A DNA stretch of 64,000 nt from Bedellia somnulentella (taxonomy: Eukaryota > Arthropoda > Insecta > Lepidoptera > Bedelliidae), in the NCBI GenBank assembly GCA_963576735.1, contig OY755182.1:6014001-6078000 (forward strand), read 5' to 3'. Positions 31,944 through 43,439 of this stretch are shown one piece after another. The notes under the pieces were generated by a model. It was not told the DNA's origin. It searched no databases and saw only the letters and a program-made list of their open reading frames with translations. The translations under genes and the position numbers were made by a program. The first letter of the stretch is position 1. Each line of letters begins with the position of its first letter.

Positions 31944-33690
31944 CCCTGTTTAAATACTAAATCTTTAGAAACTTTGGTTGTGGATGCGGAAGTTGCTGTA
32001 GTAACTAACAAAAGGGATGGCATTGTTAAGGGTCTCGTGGCCAACGATATCAAAAATTCGTTGCCTAATCAGAATACCCGTAATTCAGGTTCAGAGTTGG
32101 CCACGATGAAGGCAATTAAGCGGAGGTTTGATTCTAACATTCTTGTTCTAACCAAAGCTGATACAGGTAGTGCAATTGTCATCATGAGTCGCGATTCATA
32201 TACAGAGAAGGTTAACAATGTCAGCCTAGGGGACGATTTCGTTCGACTTGGGTCGGATCCTACTAAAAAATAAGCGTCGGAGGTAAAAAGACCAATCTCA
32301 GAAGAATCCTATGACTTTTCAAACCCCGACAATGACAAGAACAAGATCGTTCCTATGAATCCATTGCCCCCTATTCTTTACGGTTTGCCAAAAATTCATG
32401 AAGATAATATTCCGATTCGTCCTGTTGTTTCTTATAAAGCTGCGCCGGCACACAATTTAGCAAAACAACTTAACGTCATTTTGAAAGCTAAGACTAGTTT
32501 TAATCAGATTTTAACTTTAAAAAACAGTTTTGATCTTATTGATAAAATAAAGGATGTTGTTTTCCCCTGCAATGCCAAGCTCTTTTCTCTGGATGTAGAA
32601 AGTCTGTTTTCAAACGTACCATATAAAGATTGCCTACGTTTCATCTCAGAATTCATGGTAACTCAGTGGCTACATCCGGAGGAAAGATGCCAGCTATCAA
32701 GGCTTACTTCTATCTGTATGCAATAAAATTAACAAAGGGAAGGACTGACAATGGGTTCTCCATTGAGTCCCTTGATGGCTGACATTTTTATGGATAATTT
32801 TGAGCGTAACAACATTGTTGGGGAGAATAATATACTTTATTACTATAGATATGTAGATGACATAATTGTATGCTGGACAGGTACATATAGGCAGCTCGAT
32901 AGTTTCGTTCAAATTTTAAATAGAATACATCCTAAAATTAAATTTAACTTAGAGAAGAAACAGGACAAATCTCTCAATTTCCTCGATCTTAAAATAATAA
33001 GGTCAGGAAATAAGCATGGTTTTGAGATTTATAGAAAGCCTACACAGACTGATACAGTAATCCCCGCATCTTCTTGTCATCCTCGGCAACACAAGCTTGC
33101 AGCTTTTCATTGCTATGTACACCATTTGCTAAAAGTTCCATTATCACTTTTTAATTACAATTAAGAATTAAGTATTATTTACCAAATAGCTGTTGCAAAC
33201 GGTTACATAGAGCAATTAATAGACAGACTAATTACAAAAAAAACGGACCAACGTGGTAGACAGACTCTTAATATGTTTTTACCACCTGAAAAACTGGACC
33301 GCATAAAGTCCATTCTTACCTATGTTGGTCCAATTTCTGAAAAGATTTCAAAGATGCTTAAAGGGTTTGGTATTAAATTTGCGCTCAGAACAAACAATAG
33401 TTTGAAACGTTATCTATATAATCAAAAAGAGAAATTATATAAACACAGGCAATCCGGTGTTTACAAAATTGTTTGTCCTGAATGCAACAGCGTCTACATT
33501 GGGCAAACTTGTAGAAATTTTCTAACAAGATACGGGAAGCACGTGGCAGCATTTAGAAACGACCACCCAGAAAGGTTTCACTTTGCGAAACATCTTTTGG
33601 ATACTGGACACGTTCTCCCCGATAATCATAATCTGGAGATTTTACACACTCGGTGGTCAGCTGCCGAACTGTCTACTGCTCGACAATGAC
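31944..33690 (+). mobile_element. Penelope-like element, 5' truncated
   Basis: A Penelope-like retroelement with reverse transcriptase followed by a GIY-YIG endonuclease. It starts within the N-terminal region just after an ATAACATAACATAAC run (probably a piece of family A SINE tail). No flanking terminal repeats were recognised. Confidence 0.85.
31965..33689 (+). pseudogene. Penelope RT/GIY-YIG protein with in-frame stops
   Basis: A single frame over about 1.7 kb, broken only by stops: TAA at 32271, 32724, 32730 and 33162. Motifs in order: SNILVLTKADTGSAIVIM (N-terminal), PPILYGLPKIHEDNIPIRPVV, LFSLDVESLFSNVP, MGSPLSPLMADIFM, the catalytic YRYVDDIIVCW, then SLNFLDLKI and IYRKPTQTD. The GIY-YIG nuclease is SGVYKIVCPECNSVYIGQT with a following R and H (FLTRYGKHVAAF). 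The endonuclease part is intact from 33273. By family, RT copies the RNA at a nick made by GIY-YIG. Confidence 0.88.
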
Positions 33691-34842
33691 TCGTGTTGAG
33701 TCGAAACGCGTCGCATTTTTGTGGTTGCCTGTGGTTTTCGCTTGCGGGTGTATGTGTGGTGCATTGTCTGCTTTTCGATTTCTTGTAAGTGGGAGAGCGG
33801 GCGGTGCACAGTGCATGTTGCACGAAGATTGCAGGTACTTAGCGGAATTAAGCGAAGAAACTTATTAATATTAGTATTAATATCGTAGTTGTTGAGTACT
33901 AAATTACGCAAAAACTCAGTAGTCGTGGTTCTCAGCCCTCGGACATTTTGATAATATATTGATAGTGCTCTCAATATAGAATTATATTTAAAATATCTGT
34001 GTAGAATTCAAAGGTAAAGAAAAAGTGATAAAACGATCTTATTAAAAATAAAAAAATAAATGAATTTGCTAATGATATGTGAATAAAGTGAGTTATATTT
34101 TGAAATTGAATTATAAAATATTTATGTGCTATTAACAAAACTAAAATTTTACTTCAAAAAGTAAATTGACAGATTTGAAAGTCCATTTCGTTCGAAGGAC
34201 TTTTCTCCCAACTTTATAAAAGCTTTCAACGGCTATTTTCTTGAAAGATGCACTTCCGAATACCTATTGCATCTGTCTCAGTTAAAATTGAGTTGTTTCG
34301 TTAAAGTTTGAGTTAAATTGAATTCGGAACCTGAGACTTTAAACAAACAAATCTAGACAGATTGAATTGTTATTATTATTGTACCTACCATACAAGCTAA
34401 ATGTTGACTAATATTCAAAGCAAAATAGTTGCGAGACAATTAAAGTAAATATGAAAATTTTAATACAATATTTGGCAAATATCATGAATAACTTTAAATT
34501 GGATGTTTTATGATATTTTGCGTCAGCGTTGCCTGCTCTAGTTAATGAACTATGTTTTATGATTTTAGAAAGATCTAAACGGAAGTTATATAAAAAAAAA
34601 AGTTTATTTCAAAAACCAGATGTTACAGTTTAAGTTTCTGCTGGGACCTTCTATTAAGTAATAGTACCTGTATCAGAAGACCCCGCGCCCTCACGTCTGT
34701 GACTGATAAACAACTTTAAGGCACTAGTTTTACAAGCATAAATCAAAATATAAATTAAAATTAAACTTTAAGTAAAATAAAATAAAAGATATGTTATTTT
34801 TATAACGAAACAAATTTGAGAATGAGAACCAAAGAAAAAACA
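33691..34842. other. gene-free stretch left of BEL element
   Basis: After the Penelope stop there is a moderately GC-rich segment to about 33850, then AT-rich sequence. No frame with recognisable motifs. 34200-34300 has weak resemblance to 42370-42480 on the other side of the BEL insertion (GATGCA...CCGAATA), possibly an old repeat. Confidence 0.4.
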
Positions 34843-34847
34843 CACGT

Positions 34848-35382
34848 TGTATCGTCAACGTTCCACATTCATATTTGCCGCCAAATAATATACGTCAAAT
34901 GTCATTCGCTCGCTCAACCAATCAGCAAAGCCCGATGAAAAGGGCACGCCAGTCAGAGTGAGGACTAGCTCCCGCGAGGAGTGTAATGGCTGCTTCCCTT
35001 GCGCGTGCAACGATTAAAATTGCCGGCTTGATTATTTAACCTTTTCCCAAGAACTTTGAGTGTTTTCATACTATTTTGTGTTACTTACGTTAAGACGTGT
35101 GTAAGAACCTTTTAATCTGAACGTGTGTGTGTGTCGCTAAACAAAACGTCCCCAGCTGGGTCGACTGTCGACGGACACGTGGTGAGAAAATTATCCATCG
35201 TTTGCTGCCAATATCCACTCGTACTGTGGAAAACCCTGCTCCTGCTGGTGAGTAATTGCTTATTGGTATTTGGGCGGGCGAACTGCGGATCCGTTAAATC
35301 TCGGCGGAGTCTCCACCAGAGGTTCCGAACTTCCGACCCAGAGTGTCACCATCGGCCTGATCGGCCAGGTCATTGTGACACA
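34848..35382 (+). repeat. BEL 5' LTR
   Basis: Starts TGTATCGTCAACG and ends CATTGTGACACA. By eye it differs from the 3' LTR by an 8-bp duplication (GTTCCGAACTTCCGACC versus GTTCCGACC) and a substitution in AGCTCCCGCGAGG versus AGCTACCGCGAGG. Confidence 0.92.
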
Positions 35383-35388
35383 TCCTTT

Positions 35389-35407
35389 TGGTGCCGAAAC
35401 CCGGGAA
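35389..35407 (+). other. BEL primer binding site
   Basis: TGGTGCCGAAACCCGGGAA, six bases after the 5' LTR. It begins TGG as expected for pairing to a tRNA 3' CCA. The tRNA is not identified. Confidence 0.65.
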
Positions 35408-36535
35408 CAATTGGCAGTATTTTAAAGCTTTTTTTAATCTAAAATATCGACCGTCGAATACAGCTGGTATTTCAAAATAACATTAACGTTAATTTTGCAC
35501 CGAAATCAACTAATTAGCATTCATCTCCTATCGTTGCCAATTAGAATCAGTGTACAATATATTCCCATCGATATATTGTTCGGCTTGCAAACGTACTTTT
35601 TATAAGTGTCGGGTAAATCGAAATCTAGCATCGAGCCGCTTTCCGTTCGTATGTCGTATGTCGTTCGTGTTGTGCATTGAGTAAGCAGAGGTACATATAC
35701 ATAATTATACGTTCATGTGTCACAATTCGATTTATAGTGAAACTATTTTATTATCGTTAACGAAAACAATCTCGCCGTTCAAATTGCAATTTTATTTCGT
35801 GCACTCGCTTATCGCTGGATGTTTAAAGTTAATTACAGATCATACTTATATAATCTAATCATTTATTCGGTATATAAGTATACATATTCGGCGGTGTGAC
35901 TTTACATTCAATTTACACCTTTATTATTATAGAACATACACAAGCATTTTATACGTACTCCTTGCCTTGTGTATATTTAATTCGGCTATAATAATAAGTT
36001 GTAGCCAACATCAGTGTAGGTAGTTGTTGTGGCGGATCATACTCCAACCACCAAGTTTTGCTGTAAAATTAATTTTGCTATGACAACTATACACTAGAAT
36101 AAACTTTATTTTATTATCTAGTATTACAGATCTATACGTTCAAAAACCATAATCTTGTTTAGTATTATTTACGCGGCTGTAATACGTTTATTCGTACTTA
36201 CTTGTTTTTCACACTCCAAACATTCCATATCAGTTGTTCTTAATTAAAAACATAAAGTAACCGTTTTTCTATTTCGAATTTTACCTGTGCATTCCTTCAA
36301 ATAAGTTTCAAAGTGAAATCGTGATCGCAGTGATAATTATCTACTTGTAACAGGTGTTTGTTTGTTGTTGAAAGTTCGACGCGCCCTGTCATCTATTGAT
36401 AGAAGTATTATACTATATACATCTGTCATTCATTCGTTCGACGCCTTATCACTGCAATCGGTAACTGGAATCTTTGTTGGGTTTTTATTGAAACAAATCG
36501 TCTTTACTTAGTGAGGTAAATTATAATTAATAACC
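35408..36535 (+). other. BEL leader
   Basis: About 1.1 kb untranslated leader, AT-rich. No open frame with motifs. Confidence 0.6.
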
Positions 36536-37930
36536 ATGTCTTATAATCCGAAGCGTCAACCTATACGTAAACTTAGTCATTTGAATAAACCTAAACCGAA
36601 GCGAGAATTTACAAAAAGTGATTTGCCGTCATTACGTCGTAAGCGTACGATAGCTTTGAACCGTATTTTGAAGGCATTAGAGGTCGGTATGGCGACTCAA
36701 TCCAAACCCGATGATACACAATGCGATTTCTTCTTTTCATATTGTGATGAAATTGAAAACATGAAATCCGATTTTGAGTTCGCACATTACTCGATACTCG
36801 AACTATTAAGTTCGTCATCAGATGAAGATGATAATGATGATGAAATTCGTGCGCGTTTTGATGATACTTATTTTAAGGTTTTGTCAATATTTAAATCGTT
36901 ACAGAAATCAGAAACGAAAAATTACTTAAATTCGACTTCTCAATTCGAGTCATCTTTGAAATCTCATGTGAAGTTACCGAAGATCCAATTACCCACGTTT
37001 TCAGGTGTCATAAAACTATGGCCTGAATTCATTGATACGTTTAATTCATTAATCCACGATTGCCATTTACTTTCCAATGTGGAGAAATTTCAATATTTAG
37101 TATCGATTTTGCGCGATGATCCGTTATCGCTTATTCGTAAATTTCCCGTAACCGGTGATTATTACTCCGATGCGTACGCGGCCTTACTTGCCCGTTATCA
37201 ACACAAGCGTGAACTGTCTTTCACATGCTGGAAAGATATTTTGAACGTTTCATTCAACACGAATAATGCGATTGAGTTTCGTCGATCTTTAGATTGTATT
37301 GACGAAAACTTAACTATTTTACGTAAACAAGATCTTCCAGTTGATGATTGGGACTTCATTCTAGTATACCATATTTTATCGAAATTAGATTCAAAAATGA
37401 GACGGGAATTTGAAGAGAAATACATAAGCAGCGAGATTCCAAAATATACTCAGTTAAAACAATATTTATATTCGAAGTGCGAATCCATGTTGCGCGATAA
37501 TCATTTTTCTGAAACCTCACCCAAGGTAACTTATCAAGTAATGGAATCTAATCTGCGTCCTTCCACTTCAAAACAACATTTTAATAATTATCCTTAGCGT
37601 TCAAATGTGACTCACACATTATTGGTAGATAACTCGAATAAAACTCAAACATTGAAAAGGGATAATGAACACGTTGTGAAATGCTCTTTATGTTCAGACA
37701 GTCATTTAATTACTCGTTGTAAATCATTTCTTGATAAATCCGTAGACGACCGTATGTCTTACGCCCGAGAGGCTAACTTATGCTTTAATTGCCTCAAATT
37801 GTCCCATCAGCTCAAAGATTGTAAATCGATCTTTCGTTGCTTAAAATGTAAACATCGTCATCATACAACATTATGCGCGCAGGGAGATACTAATAGCGCT
37901 AGTAACTCCACAGATTCTAAATCCGTATAA
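36536..37930 (+). pseudogene. BEL gag (DUF1759-like) with CCHC knuckles
   Basis: One frame from ATG 36536. The central region has KLPKIQLPTFSGVIKLWPEF, typical of the DUF1759 Gag domain of BEL/Pao. After a TAG at 37595 the same frame continues with cysteine motifs: CSLCSDSHLITRC, then CFNCLKLSHQLKDC and CLKCKHRHHTTLC. It ends at TAA 37928. The single in-frame TAG is the only break inside gag, so it could be a point mutation or a readthrough signal; decay is simpler. Confidence 0.85.
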
Positions 37931-38325
37931 TTGTTCGCCAAAGGTGAAAAGTCAAACTGTCCAAAATTAAATAATATAAATACGACTGTTTTGCTAGCTA
38001 CGGCTATAGTTCAAGTACGCGATTCAGACGGCACTTTTAGTTGTATGCGAGCCTTATTTGACACCGGTAGTCAAAACAATTTTATTACACAAAAGGCAGT
38101 TGAACATTTACATCTTAATCCAGTCTCATGCGAATCAAATATCAATGGGTTAGGAGGTATTGCTGCTGATGTCACCGGTATGATTCGATGTTCAATCGCT
38201 TCAAAGAATGAGCCGTTATTCGATTTAGACATGCACGTTATTCCAAACATATGCGGTGACCAACCCATAGCCAAACTTAACACGTCGGGTTGGACTCACA
38301 CTCAATCGTTAGCCTTAGCGGACTA
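37931..38325 (+). pseudogene. BEL protease, truncated
   Basis: Continues in the gag frame after TAA 37928. Aspartic protease start: ALFDTGSQNNFITQKAVEHL, then INGLGG and DLDMHVIPNICGDQP. It breaks off in SLALADY. The following LLGAD part and the N-terminal RT fingers expected in BEL/Pao proteins are absent. A deletion joins this point to TKLRVVFDASAKD. Confidence 0.8.
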
Positions 38326-40652
38326 CTAAATTGCGCGTCGTTTTCGATGCCTCAGCGAAGGATCTAAATGAAAAATCTTTAAACGACACTTTGCTTATCG
38401 GACCTAAACTTCAAACTAACATTATCGAGGTTCTCCTCAATTATCGAATTCATGCGATCGTATTTATGGCTGACATACGTCAGATGTACAGACAAATTCT
38501 GATCTCTGAAAATCATAGGGATTATCAGAGAATCTTTTGGAGAACAGATCCTAATCAAACTCTAAAAGAGTATAAACTAAACACCGTTACGTATGGTGTA
38601 TCGTCTGCACCATTTCTTGCATGTAGGACAATCAAACAACTAGCAGAGGACGAAGGTGACCGTTTCCCTCTATCTAAACAAATAGTTACAAACGATATAT
38701 ACGTTGATGATGCAGTTTCCGGTTTTGAAAATTTAAGTATTGCGATGGAAGCTAAATCACAAATCGTCAAATTATTCAAACTAGGTCATTTTGAATTGAG
38801 AAAACGGGCTAGTAATTTACGGCAGTTGCTATCAGATCTTTCCCCAGAAGATTGTCTTCTAGATTCTAAATCGTTCTATGATGAGCAATATCCAACTCTC
38901 AAAGTACTCGGACTCAAATGGAATCCAGTACTCGACTCGTTTTTATTCGATGTAGGTTCATCACATCGCCCTTGTACTAAGCGAGTAATCCTCAGTGAAA
39001 TCGCAAAGATATACGATCCGTTAGGCTTTTTAACGCCTCTGACCATTCAAATCAAATGTTTGCTGCAGAAACTTTGGCTTCTCGGCGTATCGTGGGATGA
39101 GCAACCACCTGAAAATATCTTTAACAGTTGGCAAGCCTTTTGTCAACAGCTGCCCGCTCTTAAGAATTTAAGTATTCCACGACGACTTACCGTTAATAAT
39201 GCCATTTTATATAAATTGCACGGTTTCTGTGATAGCTCGAAGCTTGCTTACGGAGCTGTCATCTACTTGCGAATCTTATGCGATGATGGATCTATTCAAA
39301 TTCGGCTGCTATGCGCCAAGGCCCGCGTAGCTCCACTAAAAAGACTTTCATTGCCTCGTTTGGAGCTTTGCGGAGCTGTAATGCTTGCAGGTCTAACAAA
39401 ATTCGTTCTCGACACGTATCAGGCCAAAATTCTCATCGATTCTATTAATCTTTGGTCCGACTCGACAGTAGTTTTATCCTGGCTTCAATCGCACTCTTCG
39501 CGCTGGACCACATTCGTCGCAAACCGCGTCAGCCACATTCAGGAAGTCTTTCCAGCAAAGTCCTGGCGTCATGTTGCTTCAGCCGACAATCCTGCGGATG
39601 TGTGTTCTCGAGGGCAGCTCCCTAATGATCTTCTTCAAAATTCGTTGTGGTGGTCAGGTCCATCTTGGCTACTCCAGTCTTCTGATCACTGGCCTAAAAG
39701 GAAACTTGCTTCTAATGATGAAGATACCATGGTGCGATGCGAAGAGCGTCATTCAGTCGTACTGATGACCAATGAAACGACGCAACCCACAACCGATTCC
39801 ATTTTCAACAATCTACTTAAACGTTTTTCATCTTTAGACAAAATTACTCGTATCGTTTCTTACATACGCAGATTCATTTATAACATTCGTACCAATAAAC
39901 GTCATATTGACCCTCCAACTGAAACTGAAAATTATGAATCGTTACTAATTATCGTAAAATTCGTACAAAATTCATGTTTCAGTAACGAAATACAACGTAT
40001 CAATGCAAAACAATCGTTACCCAAGCCGTTTCGAAAACTGAATCCCTTTGTCGATGAGACAGGTATCCTTAAGGTGGGTGGTCGTATCTCACGTGCTGGT
40101 TTAGAATTCGATCACAAGCATCCTGTACTCCTACCTTGCGATCATCCACTCACAGACAAAGTGATCGAATCCATTCATCGTAAACATTGTCATACCGGAC
40201 AGAATACTACTCATTATCTAGTTTTACAACGCTTTTGGGTTCTCTCCGCGAAACGTGCTATTCGTCGTTGCCTATCAAAATGCATATCATGTTATCGCAC
40301 TAAGCCGAAACCATTAGAACCATTCATGAGCGACCTACCTTCCTACCGCGTCAATCAAGTCAAGCCGTTTTCGGTAGTAGGCGTAGACTTCGGCGGACCT
40401 TTCCGTATTAAACTCGGACTTCATCGAGGTGCAAAGATAGACAAAGCTTACCTTTGTTTATTCGTTTGTCTTGCCACAAAAGCAGTCCATCTTGAAGTGG
40501 TATCCACTCTATCCACTGATGATTTTATAGCTGCTCTGCGTCGATTCGTTGGTCGTCGTGGACGTTGCAGCATAATCCATGCAGACTGTGGAACAAACTT
40601 TATAGGTGCCAGCAAATTACCTATTATTAATCGAACAAGCCTCACAGACTGA
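38322..40652 (+). pseudogene. BEL reverse transcriptase, RNase H and integrase N-part
   Basis: A 770-residue open stretch. RT: LRVVFDASAKDLNEKSLNDT, FMADIRQMYRQI, VTYGVSSAPFLA and catalytic YVDDAVSG. RNase H: HGFCDSSKLAYGAVIYLR, ARVAPLKRLSLPRLELCGA, LWSDSTVVLSWLQS and ADNPADVCSRG. Integrase: zinc motif around HRKHCHTGQNTTHYLVLQRFW...CLSKCISCYR, then VVGVDFGGPF (first D) and IIHADCGTNFIGA (second D). A shift at about 40610-40640 moves the frame. The RT lacks its first part because of the upstream deletion. Confidence 0.88.
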
Positions 40653-41247
40653 GCATATCAAGTTTGATTTCAATCCCCCTTCAGCCCCCCATTTCGGTGG
40701 TGTGTGGGAAATTCAAATAAAAGCAGCTAAGACGCATTTGTATCGTATTGTTGGCAGCCAAGTTTTAACATTTGAAGAACTCAGTACACTGTTCATTCAA
40801 ATTGAATCGGTTTTAAACTCGCGCCCATTGTGCGCTTTGAGCACTGATCCGAACGACTTAAACGTCTTGACTCCAGGTCATTTTTTGACCCTGGAACCTC
40901 TTACCAGCGTACCGGACGAAGATTATTCTTCTGTTCCATTGTATCGACTTAATCGTTGGCATCTAATTCAATCTTTCGTTCAACACTTTTGGATTCGTTG
41001 GAAGAACGAATACTTAACCTCGCTTACTCAACGCATAAAATGGACGAAGATATCCGAGCCACTTACTGTGAATTCTGTTGTAGTCATCAAAGATGACAAT
41101 CGTGTACCTTTACAATGGTCTCTAGGAAGAATATGCGAACTGCATCCCGGTCATGATGGAATCGTGCGTGTAGCAACCGTGAAGACTAAAGATAGTCTTA
41201 TCAAACGACCTCTAGTTAAGTTGTGTCCTCTTCCTATTGAATCGTAA
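40653..41247 (+). pseudogene. BEL integrase C-terminal part
   Basis: The frame continuing the integrase carries the third catalytic residue in NPPSAPHFGGVWE, then LNSRPLCAL, LTPGHFLTLEPL, and the C-terminal domain RWHLIQSFVQHFWIRWKNEYLT and RVPLQWSLGRICELHPG, ending IKRPLVKLCPLP. All are typical of BEL/Pao. It stops at 41245-41247, before the 3' LTR. Confidence 0.88.
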
Positions 41248-41438
41248 TCTAGTAGTTTTTTTTTTAATCGTAATAATATTCGTTTTAGTTGTAGCTCGTT
41301 TATGTTTTATTCATTATATTTATCAATTGTTATCCGTAGGAATCTATTTGTTAGTCGTCATACTGTAGGTATTTTAACGTTGCCGCTATTATTATTTTTT
41401 ATATCCGGAAAATACCAGCTGTATTTTGGTGGGCGGTA

Positions 41439-41965
41439 TGTATCGTCAACGTTCCACATTCATATTTGCCGCCAAATAATATACGTCAAATGTCATTCGC
41501 TCGCTCAACCAATCAGCAAAGCCCGATGAAAAGGGCACGCCAGTCAGAGTGAGGACTAGCTACCGCGAGGAGTGTAATGGCTGCTTCCCTTGCGCGTGCA
41601 ACGATTAAAATTGCCGGCTTGATTATTTAACCTTTTCCCAAGAACTTTGAGTGTTTTCATACTATTTTGTGTTACTTACGTTAAGACGTGTGTAAGAACC
41701 TTTTAATCTGAACGTGTGTGTGTGTCGCTAAACAAAACGTCCCCAGCTGGGTCGACTGTCGACGGACACGTGGTGAGAAAATTATCCATCGTTTGCTGCC
41801 AATATCCACTCGTACTGTGGAAAACCCTGCTCCTGCTGGTGAGTAATTGCTTATTGGTATTTGGGCGGGCGAACTGCGGATCCGTTAAATCTCGGCGGAG
41901 TCTCCACCAGAGGTTCCGACCCAGAGTGTCACCATCGGCCTGATCGGCCAGGTCATTGTGACACA
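41439..41965 (+). repeat. BEL 3' LTR
   Basis: 527-bp LTR preceded by a purine-rich GGTGGGCGGTA (probable polypurine tract). Ends CATTGTGACACA at 41965, followed by the CACGT duplication. Confidence 0.92.
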
Positions 41966-41970
41966 CACGT

Positions 41971-42714
41971 AATATACGTTAAAATGCAAAGTGATTCTGT
42001 GTGTGGTGTGCGTTTGTGTGGTGTGGGTTTGTTTGGTGTGTGTGTATAAAGTTAAAGTTATGAATCATAAAGTTAAATAAAAAAGCTTAATATTTTAAAT
42101 ATTTTAGCTGAGGCTAAGAAACTCACCATATATTTTCTCAGTTTGATCTAGGTAGTGACACTTTAGTTATTAATTATTTTGAAAATTATAATCTTTAGAT
42201 AAGCATTCTATAAACAAAGTATTTTAGTTTAATGTCTTTAATTGATTAAAAATAGCAAATTTTAAAAACGAGGTTTAGGCCAATTATCATATTTTTTATA
42301 AACAACGTTTTTAAATATTATATAACGATACAAAACTAATTTTATCACACTTTAGAGAAAATTCTTGGGTTGCTTCTGACACTTTATAAGAGCTCCTATT
42401 TTCTTTTGTTGATAATTTGCACTAAAGATGCAATCCCGAATAGCGCTTAAATGGCTTCAGTTTAAACTAAGCTGTATTTTCTATACGAGACTATTTCCCA
42501 TTCTAAAATTTTATACAAATTTTACTTAAATCAAATGCCATTTGTTACACGTTGCAGAATAGTTTGTCAACAGACTCATCAATTAAGTGTAAACAGCAGT
42601 AAAAAGAGAGTTTTGGGACATGAAATAAATTGCAACCTAACGTTAATTTCGCCATAGCCCAGAGTAAAAAAATGTTGCAAATTATGAATTTATTTTTAAA
42701 CATCGTTTACGGGT
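41971..42714. other. gene-free stretch
   Basis: A GTGTG-rich run at 41995-42050, then AT-rich sequence. No gene seen. Confidence 0.4.
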
Positions 42715-43420
42715 AATAAATAAAGGAAAGAAAAATTTCTAAACAGGCGGGAATCAAACCCGCGACCTCGGGTATACGCCCCGACGCTCTGCCAACTGAG
42801 CTACCGTGTCAATTGGCTGCCAGTGCGAAATTCTTCTATCCTTTATTTCTTTTACACGTTTAAGTAGTGTTTTGCGTTTCCTACCTCCGAATTTTAACTA
42901 ATTTGGAAGGCCACTTGTCTTGTCTACCTTTTCAGATAGAACGCAAATATTGAAAACGCTTAACTATCACATAATTTAAATCATTTTGTTCATGAAAACC
43001 TCATGTGGGGATTATTAATAATAAATAAAGGAAAGAAAAATTTCGACACAGGCGGGAATCGAACCCGCGACCTCGGGTATACGCCCCGACGCTCTGCCAA
43101 CTGAGCTACCGTGTCAATTGGCTGCCAGTGCGAAATCCTTCTATCCTTTATTTCTTTTACACGTTTATGTAGTGTTTTGCGTTTCCTACCTCCGAATTTT
43201 AACTAATTTGGAAGGCCACTTGTCTACCTTTTCAGATAGATCGCAAATGTTGAAAACGCCTAACTATCACATAATTTAAATCTTTTTGTTCATGAAAACC
43301 TCATGTGGGGATTATTACTAATAAATAAAGAATAAATAAAGGAAAGAAAATTTTCGACACAGGCGGGAATCGAACCCGCGACCTCGGGTATACGCCCCGA
43401 CGCTCTGCCAACTGAGCTGA
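42715..43420 (-). repeat. family C: tandem triplet of tRNA-like modules
   Basis: Three tandem units of about 305-311 bp, each with a minus-strand tRNA-like sequence: 42739-42810, 43044-43115 and 43355-43418. Units share the spacer TTCATGAAAACCTCATGTGG...GGGGATTATTA and the block CCTACCTCCGAATTTTAAC. The tRNA-like part is the same as at 24492-24563. Unit 1 has a damaged acceptor stem (TCTAAACAGG for TCGACACAGG). Unit 3 is cut in the D-arm and runs into a piggyBac fragment. Confidence 0.8.
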
Positions 43421-43439
43421 GGTCTGAGGCTGATAGAAG

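Larger units (their letters stand above)
34848..41965 (+). mobile_element. BEL/Pao LTR retrotransposon, recently inserted but defective
   Basis: Complete LTR-to-LTR element of 7118 bp with the 5-bp duplication CACGT (34843-34847 and 41966-41970). LTRs are 535 and 527 bp. The coding order is gag, protease, RT, RNase H, integrase. The gag is split by in-frame stops, there is a large deletion between protease and RT, and a frameshift in integrase. The near-identical LTRs indicate recent insertion. Confidence 0.92.

Noticed and set aside
32697..32912. Minus-strand 71-residue frame in the Penelope RT
   Set aside because: Shadow of the RT catalytic region on the opposite strand.
33690..33720. Hammerhead-like core near the Penelope 3' end (GTTGAGTCGAAACG)
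   Set aside because: Penelope-like elements often carry hammerhead ribozymes, but the CUGAUGA core and paired stems are not present here.
35125..35442. 105-residue frame in the BEL 5' LTR (and the copy in the 3' LTR)
   Set aside because: Chance opening within LTR sequence. It is broken by the 8-bp difference between LTRs and has no domain.
42715..43420. CRISPR-like or other regularly spaced array
   Set aside because: Only three units of about 300 bp with similar spacers in eukaryotic DNA; it is a tandem repeat of family C.
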